Assembly (NCBI GenBank): GCA_963644855.1
Contig: CAVIQL010000014.1
Span: forward strand, 1-59,596
DNA from: UBA6398 sp963644855
GTDB taxonomy: Bacteria > Bacteroidota > Bacteroidia > Bacteroidales > Bacteroidaceae
DNA length: 59,596 nucleotides
Direction: 5' to 3'
In this document: in pieces, positions 16,944 through 25,923 of the stretch
How the letters are laid out: every line of letters begins with the position of its first letter
Position numbering within the stretch: the first letter of the stretch is position 1
Notes under the pieces: model-generated
The model's input: only the letters and a program-made list of their open reading frames with translations
Database searches by the model: none
What the model was told of the DNA's origin: nothing
Translations under genes and position numbers: made by a program

Positions 16944-18329
16944 TCAATTTTCGGTCAATATATTTTGTCTTTCGATTTTTTCGTTCTTTTTGAACTTGCG
17001 CATATTGTATATCAGTACCACAGCAGTAGTTATTGTTGATGTGGCATCGGCCAATGGAATGGAATACCACACTCCTTCGATGCCGAAATGCCTTGGTAAA
17101 ATAATAAGGGCGGGCACGAGAAAAAGCAATTGGCGCGTAAGCGAGAGAAAAATGCTTGTTCCGGCTTTGCCGATGCTTTGAAAAAATCCGGTAGCCACCA
17201 TTTGGAAACCAATAAACGGAACTACGAGGTTGATAACAGTCAATGCGTGCGCTGCTTCGCGTAGAAGTTCTGCGTCGTCGGTAAATGCGCGTGCCACGGG
17301 TGTTGCTGCAAAAACACAAATGCAGAAGCCTATCACCCAAATGCCTGTCGCAAGATATATGGCGTATTTCAATACGCGGTTAAGACGCCCATATTGGCGC
17401 GCACCGAAGTTAAATCCCGCGATAGGTTGCATGCCTTGGTTTAAACCTATTACTATCATTACGAAAAAGAATGACAAACGGTTGGCAATGCCGTATGCTC
17501 CCACCGAAACGTCTCCGCCATAGATTACAAGTTGCCTGTTTATGATGATAACCACCAAGCAGGCGCAGAGATTTATCAGAAACGGCGACAAACCTATCGA
17601 AAGGCTGCCCATTACAATTCTACTTTCGAGTCTATAAGTTCCTTTGCGCAAATGAATGAGCTCTGCGGGATTTGCAAATAGCTTGAATTGCCAGCCAAGC
17701 ACTATTATTTGCGAAAGAACGGTTGCCAATGCTGCTCCGCGTATTCCCAGTTTTAATGCAAAGATAAAAATTGGTGCGAGAACAACGTTTACAACCACGG
17801 TCATAATTGTTGCTTTCATTGCCTTGCGTGGCTTTCCCGATGCACGAAGCATTGCGTTGAGCCCAAGAAACAAGTGGGTGAATACATTGCCTACGAGTAC
17901 AATTTCCATGAATTGTCGTGCATAAGGAAGAGTGAAGTCGCTCGCGCCAAAGAACCTTAGAATCGGGTCGAGGAATATAAACATTATTGCTCCAAGGCCT
18001 ATACCCACAATGCAGTTCATTGTGATTACGTTGCCTAATATTCGCGCGGCAAAATCATAGTCTTTTTCTCCAAGTTTTACCGAAAGCAATGTGCTGCCTC
18101 CCACTCCTACCATTGCGCCAAAGGCTGCCGAAAGGTTCATGATGGGAAGCGTGATGGCCAAACCCATGATTGCGCCGGCTCCCACGCCTTGTCCGATGAA
18201 AATGCCGTCGACAATGTTGTAGAGAGACGAAGCTACCATTGCCACAATTGCCGGAATGGCGTATTGAAGCAGGAGCCCGAACACGGGTTTCTCGCTAAGA
18301 TCTGTAAGTAGTTTCTTGTCTGTTGTCAT
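16944..18329 (-). CDS. MATE family multidrug/Na+ antiporter
   Basis: A 461-residue inner-membrane transporter with about twelve membrane segments in two homologous halves, as in MATE efflux pumps that expel cationic drugs in exchange for Na+ or H+. Typical patches are PAIVAMVASSLYNIVDGIFIG, VGGSTLLSVKLGEKD and ANRLSFFFVMIVIGLNQGMQP. It is first in a five-gene minus-strand run ending at ogt, with its own -7 element. Substrate cannot be read from the sequence. Confidence 0.93.
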   Translation of the reverse strand: MTTDKKLLTDLSEKPVFGLLLQYAIPAIVAMVASSLYNIVDGIFIGQGVGAGAIMGLAITLPIMNLSAAFGAMVGVGGSTLLSVKLGEKDYDFAARILGNVITMNCIVGIGLGAIMFIFLDPILRFFGASDFTLPYARQFMEIVLVGNVFTHLFLGLNAMLRASGKPRKAMKATIMTVVVNVVLAPIFIFALKLGIRGAALATVLSQIIVLGWQFKLFANPAELIHLRKGTYRLESRIVMGSLSIGLSPFLINLCACLVVIIINRQLVIYGGDVSVGAYGIANRLSFFFVMIVIGLNQGMQPIAGFNFGARQYGRLNRVLKYAIYLATGIWVIGFCICVFAATPVARAFTDDAELLREAAHALTVINLVVPFIGFQMVATGFFQSIGKAGTSIFLSLTRQLLFLVPALIILPRHFGIEGVWYSIPLADATSTITTAVVLIYNMRKFKKNEKIERQNILTEN

Positions 18330-18358
18330 ATTATAGTCCTTTCGGGCGCGAAATTACT

Positions 18359-18366
18359 CAAAGTTA
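18359..18366 (-). promoter_or_regulatory. -7 element of the MATE-to-ogt operon
   Basis: On the minus strand TAACTTTG lies about 30 bases before the MATE ATG. A -33 TTG at the usual distance is not clear. Confidence 0.5.
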
Positions 18367-18529
18367 ATGTACGTACAAAGCGTGTGGGCTCGCAATCAAG
18401 AAATATTTGAAAAATAGCATGGTATGTGGTAAACTGCAACTGACATCTGTGCTGCAAAACCGCATTCGGATTGCTCTTCATGAGCTGTTTGCCGCCCTAT
18501 ATAATATATGCGTAAAACGATATGCGTAT

Positions 18530-18682
18530 ATGGTTTTTCTAATGTCGGATATTATTTGAAAAATGTCGGACCTTTTTTAAAAAATATCGGATATTATTTT
18601 TGCGATATGCGATGTTGTTTTTTTGATAGCAATATAGGGGCGGAAAAATGCAGTTTGTGGAACATGATTATGGCAAAACAGA
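18530..18682. repeat. 21-bp word array, locus 5, with extended tail
   Basis: Words tcggat (18545), tcggac (18566), tcggat (18587) and tgcgat (18608) are 21 bp apart. Spacers are ATTTGAAA, TTTTTTAAAAAA and TTTTTGCGA. A tail (about 18610-18682) with GTTTTTTTGA and GGGGCGGAAAAATGC matches the tail of the array at 28656, minus one 21-bp unit. The gap 18330-18830 is divergent and holds both promoters' territory; nothing else is recognised. Confidence 0.88.
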
Positions 18683-18830
18683 GGCTTAAGATGAGGCATG
18701 CGAAATATTTTTACTCGCACAGATTGTATGTGTTGCGGAAATTCGTAATTTTATAAACCGAAATGTTTGGGCTTTGTCTGTAAACATTCTGCCCAATTCT
18801 TACTTTTTAATTACGATAAACTGTACAATC

Positions 18831-20663
18831 ATGACCATAACACTGATCATTCTTGCCATTACCGTAGTGATGTTTATAATCGGAAAGATTCGTTCCGATG
18901 TTGTTGCCCTCTGTGCTCTTTGTGCATTACTTATTAGCGGGATACTCACTCCCGAGGAAGCTTTTGCGGGTTTCTCGTCTACGGTAGTGATTATGATGGT
19001 GGGACTGTTTGTTGTGGGCGGCGCGATATTTCAAACCGGTTTGGCAAAAGCTGCAAGCCAGAAAATCATGCGCCTTGCGGGCGATAGCGATACAAGACTT
19101 TTTCTGCTTGTGGTGATTGTTACGGCGGTAATAGGTGCTTTTGTGAGCAACACGGGCACTGTGGCTCTCATGATGCCAATTGTGGTGAGCATGGCAGCGC
19201 AAGCCGGTATTCGCCCGTCGCGTTTGTTGATGCCGCTTGCCTTTGCCAGTAGCATGGGAGGCATGCTCACTTTGATTGGTACGCCGCCCAACCTCGTGAT
19301 TCAAGATACACTTACAAATGCGGGCTATGCTCCATTGAAATTCTTCTCCTTCTTTCCGGTGGGAGTGGTTTGCATTGCGGTGGGAATTATTGTAATGCTC
19401 CCGCTTTGCAGAATGTTTCTCAACAAAAAGAAGTCGGGTAACCGCAATGTCAAAGGACATGGCAAAACACTCGACGAACTTGTGGAGGAATACAATATTT
19501 CAAACGGCGTGAGTAGGTTCTTAATCACCGCAAATTCTAAAATACGCGGAAAAAGTGTGGCAGAACTTGATTTGCGCAGCAAACACGGGCTGTCGATATT
19601 GGAAATACGCAACGAAAAAGCCGACCGTAGCGGGTTGATTCGCAATGTTACCCAAAGCCTTGCAAGTCCTGATAGAATCTTGTCGGTTGGCGACATCGTT
19701 TATATGCTGGGCGATAAAGAAAACATGGCTTCGTATGCAAAAGACAACGCTCTTGAAAAACTCGAAAACAACGGAATAGATTTCTATGACCTGGGCGTTG
19801 CCGAAATCGTACTGATGCCCGAATCGCGACTTACGGGTGTGGCTGTGAGAAACTCTGGTTTTCGCGAACGTTATAGCATTAATGTGCTCGGCATAAAGCG
19901 TGGCGCAGATTATCTTACCGATAATCTCGCGGAACAAAAGCTTCGCTCGGGCGATGTGTTGCTTGTGCAAGGAACATGGAGCAATATCATGATGCTCGGA
20001 AGCGAAGAAAATGATTGGGTTGTGCTTGGACAACCGGAGAAAAAGGCGCAACAAGTGATATTAAACTACAAAGCTCCTATGGCAGCCGTTATAATGCTGC
20101 TTATGATTGCTGCAATGGTTTTTGATTTCATTCCCATAGCTCCGGTAACGGCAATTGTGGTTGCGGCACTGCTTATGGTGCTCACAGGATGCTTTCGCAG
20201 CGTGGAGGCAGCCTATAACACGATAAATTGGGAGAGTATCATTCTGATAGCGGCAATGATGCCCATGTCGGTTGCACTTGAAAAAACAGGAACATCGGCA
20301 CTCATATCCCATTCGCTCGTTTCTGCCCTCGGTGCAATAGGACCTACGGCGTTGCTTTGCGGACTGTATTTCACAACCTCGCTCCTCACAATGTTTATAA
20401 GCAATACCGCCACCGCAGTACTTATGGCTCCGATTGCAATGACCGCTGCCGTAGAAATAGGAGCAAGTCCGTATCCGTTTTTGTTTGCTGTTACGCTTGG
20501 CGCAAGCATGTGTTTTGCTTCGCCATTCGCTACTCCGCCAAATGCTCTCGTGATGCACGCAGGAGAATATACTTTTACCGATTACATAAAGGTGGGTTTG
20601 CCCTTACAGATAATAATGGGCGTGGTAATGACATTTGTTTTGCCGTTGCTATTCCCGTTCTAA
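18831..20663 (+). CDS. SLC13 family permease with TrkA-C domains
   Basis: A 610-residue inner-membrane transporter of the DASS/SLC13 family (anions such as sulfate or dicarboxylates). Membrane segments flank a central soluble region (about residues 210-400) that contains two TrkA-C-like domains with motifs such as NGVSRFLITANSKIRGKSV and IVLMPESRLTGVAV. The membrane halves show SNTGTVALMMPIVVSMA and SNTATAVLMAPIAMTA, the paired SNT motifs typical of the family, and each half has a proline-rich (GTPPN / ATPPN) loop. The ATG at 18831 is chosen because the protein then starts directly with the first membrane helix. The FMN-binding gene follows after six bases. Confidence 0.92.
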   Translation: MTITLIILAITVVMFIIGKIRSDVVALCALCALLISGILTPEEAFAGFSSTVVIMMVGLFVVGGAIFQTGLAKAASQKIMRLAGDSDTRLFLLVVIVTAVIGAFVSNTGTVALMMPIVVSMAAQAGIRPSRLLMPLAFASSMGGMLTLIGTPPNLVIQDTLTNAGYAPLKFFSFFPVGVVCIAVGIIVMLPLCRMFLNKKKSGNRNVKGHGKTLDELVEEYNISNGVSRFLITANSKIRGKSVAELDLRSKHGLSILEIRNEKADRSGLIRNVTQSLASPDRILSVGDIVYMLGDKENMASYAKDNALEKLENNGIDFYDLGVAEIVLMPESRLTGVAVRNSGFRERYSINVLGIKRGADYLTDNLAEQKLRSGDVLLVQGTWSNIMMLGSEENDWVVLGQPEKKAQQVILNYKAPMAAVIMLLMIAAMVFDFIPIAPVTAIVVAALLMVLTGCFRSVEAAYNTINWESIILIAAMMPMSVALEKTGTSALISHSLVSALGAIGPTALLCGLYFTTSLLTMFISNTATAVLMAPIAMTAAVEIGASPYPFLFAVTLGASMCFASPFATPPNALVMHAGEYTFTDYIKVGLPLQIIMGVVMTFVLPLLFPF

Positions 20664-20669
20664 GAAATT

Positions 20670-21104
20670 ATGAACACTAAAACAATAGGAATGGAGACAA
20701 TAAAGAAAATATCAATATTTGCGTTGATTGTTCTGTTGACTGCTGTTTCAGCCACGGCTTATACAAAAGACAAAAAGGTGAAAGCGATGTCGCGAAAATC
20801 CGACGGCACTTACATTGTAAACACTACAAAGATTGCCAAGAGCGTAAAGGGCTTTGCAGGACAGACACCAATAAAAATATATATTAAAAGCGACAAGATT
20901 GTAAAAGTAGAGGCTTTGCCGAATAACGAAACTGTTGGGATCTTTTCAAAGGTAACTCGTGATTTGCTTAACAAGTGGAACGGAATGAAAGTTGAAAAGG
21001 CTGCCGAAACCAATATCGATGGTGTGAGCGGCGCTACCTATTCGAGCAAGGCCGTGAAGCAGAATGTAAAAATAGGCGCGAAATATTATTTGGACAATAA
21101 GTAA
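20670..21104 (+). CDS. Exported FMN-binding domain protein
   Basis: A 144-residue protein with a signal peptide (METIKKISIF...SATA) followed by one FMN-bind domain. Near the end is DGVSGATYSSKAV, the S-G-A-T flavinylation motif whose Thr receives FMN covalently from ApbE in relatives such as NqrC and RnfG. Two starts are possible: 20670 (used here) or 20691, the latter preceded by AATAGGA. It lies six bases after the SLC13 permease and is probably co-transcribed, which hints at a redox-linked envelope function. No ApbE gene lies in the window, so flavinylation is inferred. Confidence 0.87.
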   Translation: MNTKTIGMETIKKISIFALIVLLTAVSATAYTKDKKVKAMSRKSDGTYIVNTTKIAKSVKGFAGQTPIKIYIKSDKIVKVEALPNNETVGIFSKVTRDLLNKWNGMKVEKAAETNIDGVSGATYSSKAVKQNVKIGAKYYLDNK

Positions 21105-21267
21105 CTCTTTTGCATCGGATATCATTAATATCACAAGGGATTGGTAGTAATTTCGTTCGCTTTCCCTTGTTCGTAGAGTGGGCATGAGAACAAAAATGTC
21201 ATGAAACGCGTAGTTATTATGGCGTGGCATTTTTTTTGCAGTAATAATACGAAAGGAGTTAAAAGAT

Positions 21268-21975
21268 ATGGCATTTATAGATTACTACAAGATAATGGGT
21301 ATCTCAAAGGATACTCCGCAAAAAGATATTCGCGACGCATACAAGCGCCGAGTTAAACAATTTCACCCCGATCTTCACCCCGACGATCCCAAGGCAAAAG
21401 CAAAATTCCAAGCCTTGCAAGAAGCTTATAAAGTTTTGGACGATCCCGAAAAACGCAAGAAATACGATCAATATGGCGAAAATTGGGAACAGGCTGCGGC
21501 TTACGAACAAGCAGGAGGCGGAACTGGAGGATTTGGAACTGCTGGCGGTTCTGGTTTTGACGGTTTTGATTTTAGTCAGTTTGGCAATGGTGGCAGCGGT
21601 GGCTTTTCCAGTTTCTTTGAGCAGCTTTTTGGTGGAGCGCGGCGGCGTAGTTCTCGTTGTCGTAGCGGTTTTGGTGGTTTTGGCTCCGGTTGTGGTTGTA
21701 AAAAACAGCCATCAGACATGCAAGCTACCGTAAATATAGATATGTATACCGCAATGCTCGGTGGAGATGTGATTTTGCAGACTGCGAATGATAAGTTGCG
21801 TTTGCATGTAAAGCCTAACACTCAACAGGGTACCCGTGTGCGATTGAAAGGAAAAGGTTATGATCAAGGCGATGGTACATATGGTGATCTTATTATCACT
21901 TATAATGTTACGTTGCCGGCTTCTCTTAACGCTCGTCAGCGAGAACTTTTGGAGCAGATGCGCTTGGCTGAATGA
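21268..21975 (+). CDS. J-domain co-chaperone, short DnaJ/CbpA-like
   Basis: A 235-residue Hsp40. The J domain (residues 1-70) carries the HPD triad in KQFHPDLHP that stimulates DnaK. A Gly/Phe-rich linker (about 78-130) leads to a short Arg/Cys patch (RRRSSRCRSG, then GCGCKK). Only a single C-terminal substrate-binding domain (about 150-235: MLGGDVILQT, GTRVRLKGKGYDQGDGTYGDL) follows. Classical CbpA has two such domains and DnaJ a zinc finger, so this is a shortened type. A strong AAAGGAG precedes the ATG. An unusual 21-bp tandem repeat starts directly after its stop. Confidence 0.88.
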   Translation: MAFIDYYKIMGISKDTPQKDIRDAYKRRVKQFHPDLHPDDPKAKAKFQALQEAYKVLDDPEKRKKYDQYGENWEQAAAYEQAGGGTGGFGTAGGSGFDGFDFSQFGNGGSGGFSSFFEQLFGGARRRSSRCRSGFGGFGSGCGCKKQPSDMQATVNIDMYTAMLGGDVILQTANDKLRLHVKPNTQQGTRVRLKGKGYDQGDGTYGDLIITYNVTLPASLNARQRELLEQMRLAE

Positions 21976-21977
21976 TA

Positions 21978-22086
21978 AAAAGCGATTTTAAGCAAAACAA
22001 ACGCGGTTTTTAGCGAAGACTAAGCGTTTTCAAACAAACAATAAGCGGTTTGAACCGTAGGATAAACGGTTTGAATCATGCAATAA
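21978..22086. repeat. Five degenerate tandem repeats, exact 21-bp period, after the J-domain gene
   Basis: Cores gcgattt (21982), gcggttt (22003), gcgtttt (22024), gcggttt (22045) and acggttt (22066) start exactly 21 bp apart. The last three units share the form aaRcgKtttgaa...at. The repeats begin three bases after the stop codon and end just before the terminator, so they lie within the mRNA 3' end. In-frame stops rule out a coding repeat today. Confidence 0.8.
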
Positions 22087-22087
22087 C

Positions 22088-22120
22088 AAGACTGGGATTT
22101 CTACGTCCCGGTCTTTTTTT
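22088..22120 (+). terminator. Terminator after the J-domain gene
   Basis: Stem AAGACTGGGA (22088-22097) with TCCCGGTCTT (22106-22115, one G-U pair), followed by a run of T. Confidence 0.88.
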
Positions 22121-22160
22121 ATGTGATATGGTTCTTTGTGTTTCTATACTGTTTTTTTAG

Positions 22161-22168
22161 TAACTTTG
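22161..22168 (+). promoter_or_regulatory. -7 element of rsmE
   Basis: TAACTTTG followed by CG lies 18 bases before the ATG at 22187. This rules out longer in-frame starts, which would lie upstream of the transcript. Confidence 0.6.
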
Positions 22169-22186
22169 CGACTACAATATACGGAA

Positions 22187-22957
22187 ATGAAGGAGATACA
22201 TTATTTCTACGTGCCTGATGCCGAGATACAAAACGAACTTCCTGTTGAAGAGGCAAGGCATGCTATAAAAGTTTTGCGTTTAGGTGTGGGCGATAGCATG
22301 GTTATAACCGATGGAAGAGGGCACTTTTTTAACGCCGAAGTGTCGGAAATTTCATCGCGCTCGTGTATGTATAATATTGTCTCGGTTAAAGATGTCGAGA
22401 AATCTTGGAAAGGACATCTTCATTTGGCTGTTGCACCAACCAAAAACATAGACCGTATAGAATGGCTCGTAGAAAAAGCTACAGAGATTGGGATTGATGA
22501 AATTTCATTTATAGATTGCCGTTTTTCCGAACGCCATATAGTTAAACCAGAACGCGTTGAACGTATTGTGGTATCGGCTATGAAACAAAGTCATAAGGCA
22601 ATGAAAACCCGCGTCAACGAGATTGTTTCGTTCAAGGAGTTTCTTTCGCGCACTGATGTCGTTGGTGAAAAATATATAGCCCATTGTCTTAACGATGAAG
22701 TTTGTAAAGATTTGTCAGAGGCGGTTTCTGCATTGTCGCCGCGTTGTTTTCTGCCGAGTGTAATGGGGAATGATAACAAAACCATACTTATCGGGCCAGA
22801 AGGGGACTTTGCTGTTGAAGAAGTTGAGGCTTCGTTTTCTGCGGGCTATATACCTGTAAGTTTGGGCGACAGTCGTCTGCGTACCGAAACGGCAGCGTTA
22901 TATTCTGTGATGCTTATGCATTTGAAAAATTCCAAGATAGCGGAGGCATACAAATGA
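22187..22957 (+). CDS. rsmE: 16S rRNA (uracil-1498-N3)-methyltransferase RsmE
   Basis: SPOUT-class enzyme methylating N3 of U1498 in 16S rRNA with S-adenosylmethionine. The 256-residue protein has an N-terminal PUA-like domain (HAIKVLRLGVGD). The C-terminal knotted domain shows the SAM motif ILIGPEGDF and SLGDSRLRTETAA, which is diagnostic. The ATG at 22187 (MKEIHYFYVPD) fits the family start and the promoter. It overlaps the following lipoprotein gene as ATGA. The identification is secure. Confidence 0.96.
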   Translation: MKEIHYFYVPDAEIQNELPVEEARHAIKVLRLGVGDSMVITDGRGHFFNAEVSEISSRSCMYNIVSVKDVEKSWKGHLHLAVAPTKNIDRIEWLVEKATEIGIDEISFIDCRFSERHIVKPERVERIVVSAMKQSHKAMKTRVNEIVSFKEFLSRTDVVGEKYIAHCLNDEVCKDLSEAVSALSPRCFLPSVMGNDNKTILIGPEGDFAVEEVEASFSAGYIPVSLGDSRLRTETAALYSVMLMHLKNSKIAEAYK

Positions 22958-24306
22958 ACATGTGCTTTCGCTTTTATTTTGTTGTTTTGTTGATAGCGGG
23001 AATTTTTGCCCTCTCTTCTTGCGGTAAAGATTATTATGACGTAATTCCAAAACAATCTCCCGCTGTTGCGTGTATAGACATGGCACAGATTTCAGAGGAC
23101 AATGGTTTGAATGTGGAAGATGTCGCAAAGTTTCTGCCTTTTGCGGGAGGTTTGGATTTTTCGAAGCCTGCTTACGCATTTGTATCGCCCAACAATTATT
23201 ACGGTGTGGTTTTTGCCGTGAACGATGACGATGATATAGAGTCGGCTGTGTGCAATTCGTCGGAATTTTCTCGAATAGAGAAAAGCGGATTGCATTTTGT
23301 TTTGTGGAAAAGCCGTTGGCAGGTGGCTTGGAACGAGAATGCGCTACTTGTTATTGGACCAGTGGCAGCCACCGAGCAATCTTTTATGCGCCGCACCATA
23401 AGTGCGATGTTTAATAGCCGAGAAGGGGTTAGCCAAGGTGAGTTGTTTCCTAAACTTGATGGCATCGATGGCGGAGCAAAACTCGTGGCGAGATTATCGA
23501 CATTGCCTGGTTTTTTCGGCAAATTGGTTTCGCTGCAAATTTCTTCTGATACCGATGCCGATTCTGTGGTTTTGAAATCTGCCATATCGTTCTCCGAAAA
23601 GGATATTAGAATTACAAACCGAATAGAAAGGGCTGACGGGAGTATGCTTCCCCAATCTGCTGAAATAAAACCTTATATAGGAAATATGAATTCGGAACAT
23701 GTGGCAAACATGTCTTTGGGATATATGCTTTTGGGGCTTGATGGACAACAACTTGTGAAACGTATTCGTGCCGATAAGTCAATGCGTACAGTTTTTTCTG
23801 CTCTTAATTCCACCATTGATGCTTACAGAATGATAGGCAGCATAGATGGCGATGCGCTTGTTGCTTTCGATGGAATTGACAACGAGGGTAATTTGGCTGT
23901 TAAACTTACTGCGGAAACCAAGGACGCTTCGTTTATGAACGATGTGCCGCAATGGCAGAAAGATAATCCCAAAGCAAATCTTCAAAAAGCGCATGATGGC
24001 GGTTGGAGATGCAATGGTGGAGGAAAGTATTTGAAATTCAACGTAAGAAAAGACGGCAAATTTGTATGCGCGTGGAATGTTGCGCAAAATATGGACGACA
24101 ATGGAGAAAAGATGCTTGATATGCCACAAAATGCAAAGGGCAAACTTTGCAGCACAACGTTTTATGGCAAACAATTGGCGAATATGCCGTTGATTAAAGG
24201 GTTTGCTGGCGGCAAATTGTCGGATTTCCTAAAAAAATATAGCTGTATTACCTATACGGCTACCGATGCTGCTAATTCCGAAATGGTTTTCTCGCAAACC
24301 CGTTAG
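22954..24306 (+). CDS. Lipoprotein, DUF4836-like
   Basis: A 450-residue lipoprotein: hydrophobic leader ending in the lipobox FALSSCG (Cys near residue 24), so it is probably tethered to the inner or outer membrane. The mature part begins with IPKQSPAVACIDMAQI and has the alternating hydrophobic/polar texture of DUF4836-type proteins of Bacteroidales, whose role is unknown. It overlaps rsmE by four bases and is therefore translationally coupled, though no functional link is evident. I see no catalytic motif. Confidence 0.7.
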   Translation: MNMCFRFYFVVLLIAGIFALSSCGKDYYDVIPKQSPAVACIDMAQISEDNGLNVEDVAKFLPFAGGLDFSKPAYAFVSPNNYYGVVFAVNDDDDIESAVCNSSEFSRIEKSGLHFVLWKSRWQVAWNENALLVIGPVAATEQSFMRRTISAMFNSREGVSQGELFPKLDGIDGGAKLVARLSTLPGFFGKLVSLQISSDTDADSVVLKSAISFSEKDIRITNRIERADGSMLPQSAEIKPYIGNMNSEHVANMSLGYMLLGLDGQQLVKRIRADKSMRTVFSALNSTIDAYRMIGSIDGDALVAFDGIDNEGNLAVKLTAETKDASFMNDVPQWQKDNPKANLQKAHDGGWRCNGGGKYLKFNVRKDGKFVCAWNVAQNMDDNGEKMLDMPQNAKGKLCSTTFYGKQLANMPLIKGFAGGKLSDFLKKYSCITYTATDAANSEMVFSQTR

Positions 24307-24380
24307 GTGGAAAAAGAGACGAAAACCAATGCTCTTGACCGCAAAAATGGTATCGTAGGGAAAGAAATTCGAATTTGTGC

Positions 24381-24411
24381 TTGGCTGTTTGAATAAGTTT
24401 ATCTATTTTTG
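24381..24411 (+). promoter_or_regulatory. Promoter of tRNA-Cys
   Basis: TTG (24381-24383), 20 bases, then TATTTTTG (24404-24411): a full Bacteroidota -33/-7 pair ending 24 bases before the tRNA. Confidence 0.65.
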
Positions 24412-24435
24412 CACTCGCAAAACCAAACAACAATT

Positions 24436-24506
24436 GGTGTCATGACCGAGTGGCTAGGTAACGGTCTGCAAAACCGTCTACAGCAGTTCGAATCTGCTTG
24501 ACACCT
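24436..24506 (+). tRNA. tRNA-Cys (anticodon GCA)
   Basis: Cloverleaf: acceptor GGTGTCA (24436-24442) with TGACACC (24499-24505) and discriminator T. The anticodon stem ACGGT/ACCGT encloses loop CTGCAAA with GCA at 24468-24470. The T arm AGCAG-TTCGAAT-CTGCT is intact. CCA is not encoded. Confidence 0.95.
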
Positions 24507-24512
24507 CTTTTG

Positions 24513-24549
24513 AAAAGGATTTCCGATAATGGAAATCCTTTTTTGTTTT
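24513..24549 (+). terminator. Terminator of tRNA-Cys
   Basis: Perfect stem AAAAGGATTTCC (24513-24524) with GGAAATCCTTTT (24531-24542), loop GATAAT, then TTGTTTT. Confidence 0.9.
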
Positions 24550-24689
24550 CGTGTCTCCGCATGTCATAATTTTTTCTGTTGTTTTCTGTTTGTTCTCGGT
24601 TGTTTTTGCCCGCATTGCTCTCCATGTTTACGTGGTTGTATAGGCTGTTGATTGGGGAATTTCAACCCGGCGAAAAACGATATCAAATT

Positions 24690-24770
24690 TCGCGAAAACA
24701 ATAACCGATATTTTTTAAAAAAGGTCGGATATTATTTAAACAATATCCGATATTATTTTTACGAAAACCC
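24690..24770. repeat. 21-bp word array, locus 6
   Basis: Words accgat (24704), tcggat (24725) and tccgat (24746) are 21 bp apart. Spacers are TTTTTTAAAAAA and TTATTTAAAC, opening with CGCGAAAACAATA and closing with ATTTTTACGA. It lies between convergent transcription units; the rest of 24507-24924 is two terminators. Confidence 0.9.
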
Positions 24771-24847
24771 GAGTCGTTTTTTTGAGGGTTATACATAGGA
24801 TCTTTTTATCGGAGGGGCTGACAAAAATTGTTGATTAAGGTGTAAGA

Positions 24848-24884
24848 ATACGCCCCGATGCTTTGTAAACATCGGGGCGTATTG
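24848..24884 (-). terminator. Terminator of the GH31 / SusE-like operon
   Basis: Stem AATACGCCCCGATG (24848-24861) with CATCGGGGCGTATT (24871-24884); a modest T-rich tail follows on the minus strand. Confidence 0.75.
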
Positions 24885-24924
24885 TGATATAAATATCTCT
24901 TATTAGTATTTGCGGGCTTGCTGT

Positions 24925-25917
24925 TTATTTCACGGCAATCTTGCGTGTAACCTTGTTGTTTTTGGTTGTAGCTTTTACTATATATATGCCGTTGCTTTCA
25001 AGGTTAAACACTGCGCTTTTGCCATTTGAGTTGGCTACCGACACACCGTTGGCGTCTATAATCTCAATGTGCATATCCTCTTCGCTCTTTACGTTTATGC
25101 TACGACCGTCAACCGAGATGTTAATTGCAGACGTTGGCACATTTTCAACCGCTGTTACAAAGGAACGGGAGTTTGTCCCGATATATTCTGCCTTGTATGT
25201 TAGGTGGAATATATCGAGTGTGATGTGATAATAGCCGTCTTTGTCGATAGACCATTTGGTATCCTCGCCACCCGAGCGCATGAGCGTTGAGGTAAGTGCA
25301 TTCTCGTCTTGAGTATATGGGTGCAAAACTTTCGGATCCCAATTGTCCTGTCCCGTAAACTTGAAACGATTAGGCTCTTCAAACTCAGAGTGTGTTTTAA
25401 GTTCGCCAGTCCATGTCCAAACGCAAGGATCGTTTTTGTCCTGCGTCATCTCAATCATCTTGAATGCTTTCCAGCCACATTCCAATGCACCTCCAACTAT
25501 AAATACTTCGGTCCAGGGTTTGAAAAGTTCGCCAGTGAGAGTTTTTTTGCCGAGATCAACCGTAAAACGGAAGTAATCCTCTTGAAAAGGTACTATCCAG
25601 CCTTGTTTTGTAGAGTCGGTAGAAGTAGTGAATGCCTCGCCATTGTTCACGATATAGGCATCTTCGAGACGAGGAACGATATACGTTGTGCCTTTTACCG
25701 GAGTTTCTGCCGAAACAATCTTGAGCACGCCCGGATTGAGCGAACCAGCAAAATTATATGTGTTGTTTGGGCGAGTTTCGAGCTTTTGTACTCCTCCGGG
25801 TACCGCACTGCCGATAATCCAAAATTCTTTCTGTGCAAAACTTGCCGACGGTAGCATAACGAGAACCGCCATTGCTATTGTTGCAGCCCATTTGCTGCAG
25901 TATGATAAACTTTTCAT
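24925..25917 (-). CDS. Secreted SusE/SusF-like starch-binding protein with T9SS tail
   Basis: A 330-residue exported protein: signal peptide (MKSLSYCSKWAATIAMAVLV...FAQ), then two repeats resembling SusE/SusF outer-membrane carbohydrate-binding domains. Typical phrases are EFWIIGSAVPGG, TEVFIVGGALECGW and NRFKFTGQDNWDPKVL. The last 70 residues form a type A T9SS sorting domain, with VDGRSINVKSEEDMHIEIID and ending GIYIVKATTKNNKVTRKIAVK. Instead of the SusE lipobox it uses the type IX route. It follows the GH31 gene by six bases, so it probably binds the substrate of that enzyme. Confidence 0.8.
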   Translation of the reverse strand: MKSLSYCSKWAATIAMAVLVMLPSASFAQKEFWIIGSAVPGGVQKLETRPNNTYNFAGSLNPGVLKIVSAETPVKGTTYIVPRLEDAYIVNNGEAFTTSTDSTKQGWIVPFQEDYFRFTVDLGKKTLTGELFKPWTEVFIVGGALECGWKAFKMIEMTQDKNDPCVWTWTGELKTHSEFEEPNRFKFTGQDNWDPKVLHPYTQDENALTSTLMRSGGEDTKWSIDKDGYYHITLDIFHLTYKAEYIGTNSRSFVTAVENVPTSAINISVDGRSINVKSEEDMHIEIIDANGVSVANSNGKSAVFNLESNGIYIVKATTKNNKVTRKIAVK

Positions 25918-25923
25918 TTCTTC

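Noticed and set aside
18508..18756. An 82-codon plus-strand reading frame covering array locus 5
   Set aside because: Its translation is mostly the repeat array (NVGYYLKNVGPFLKNIGYYF-like text, one word per seven codons). The 21-bp pitch keeps the frame open by itself; there is no ribosome binding site or family match.
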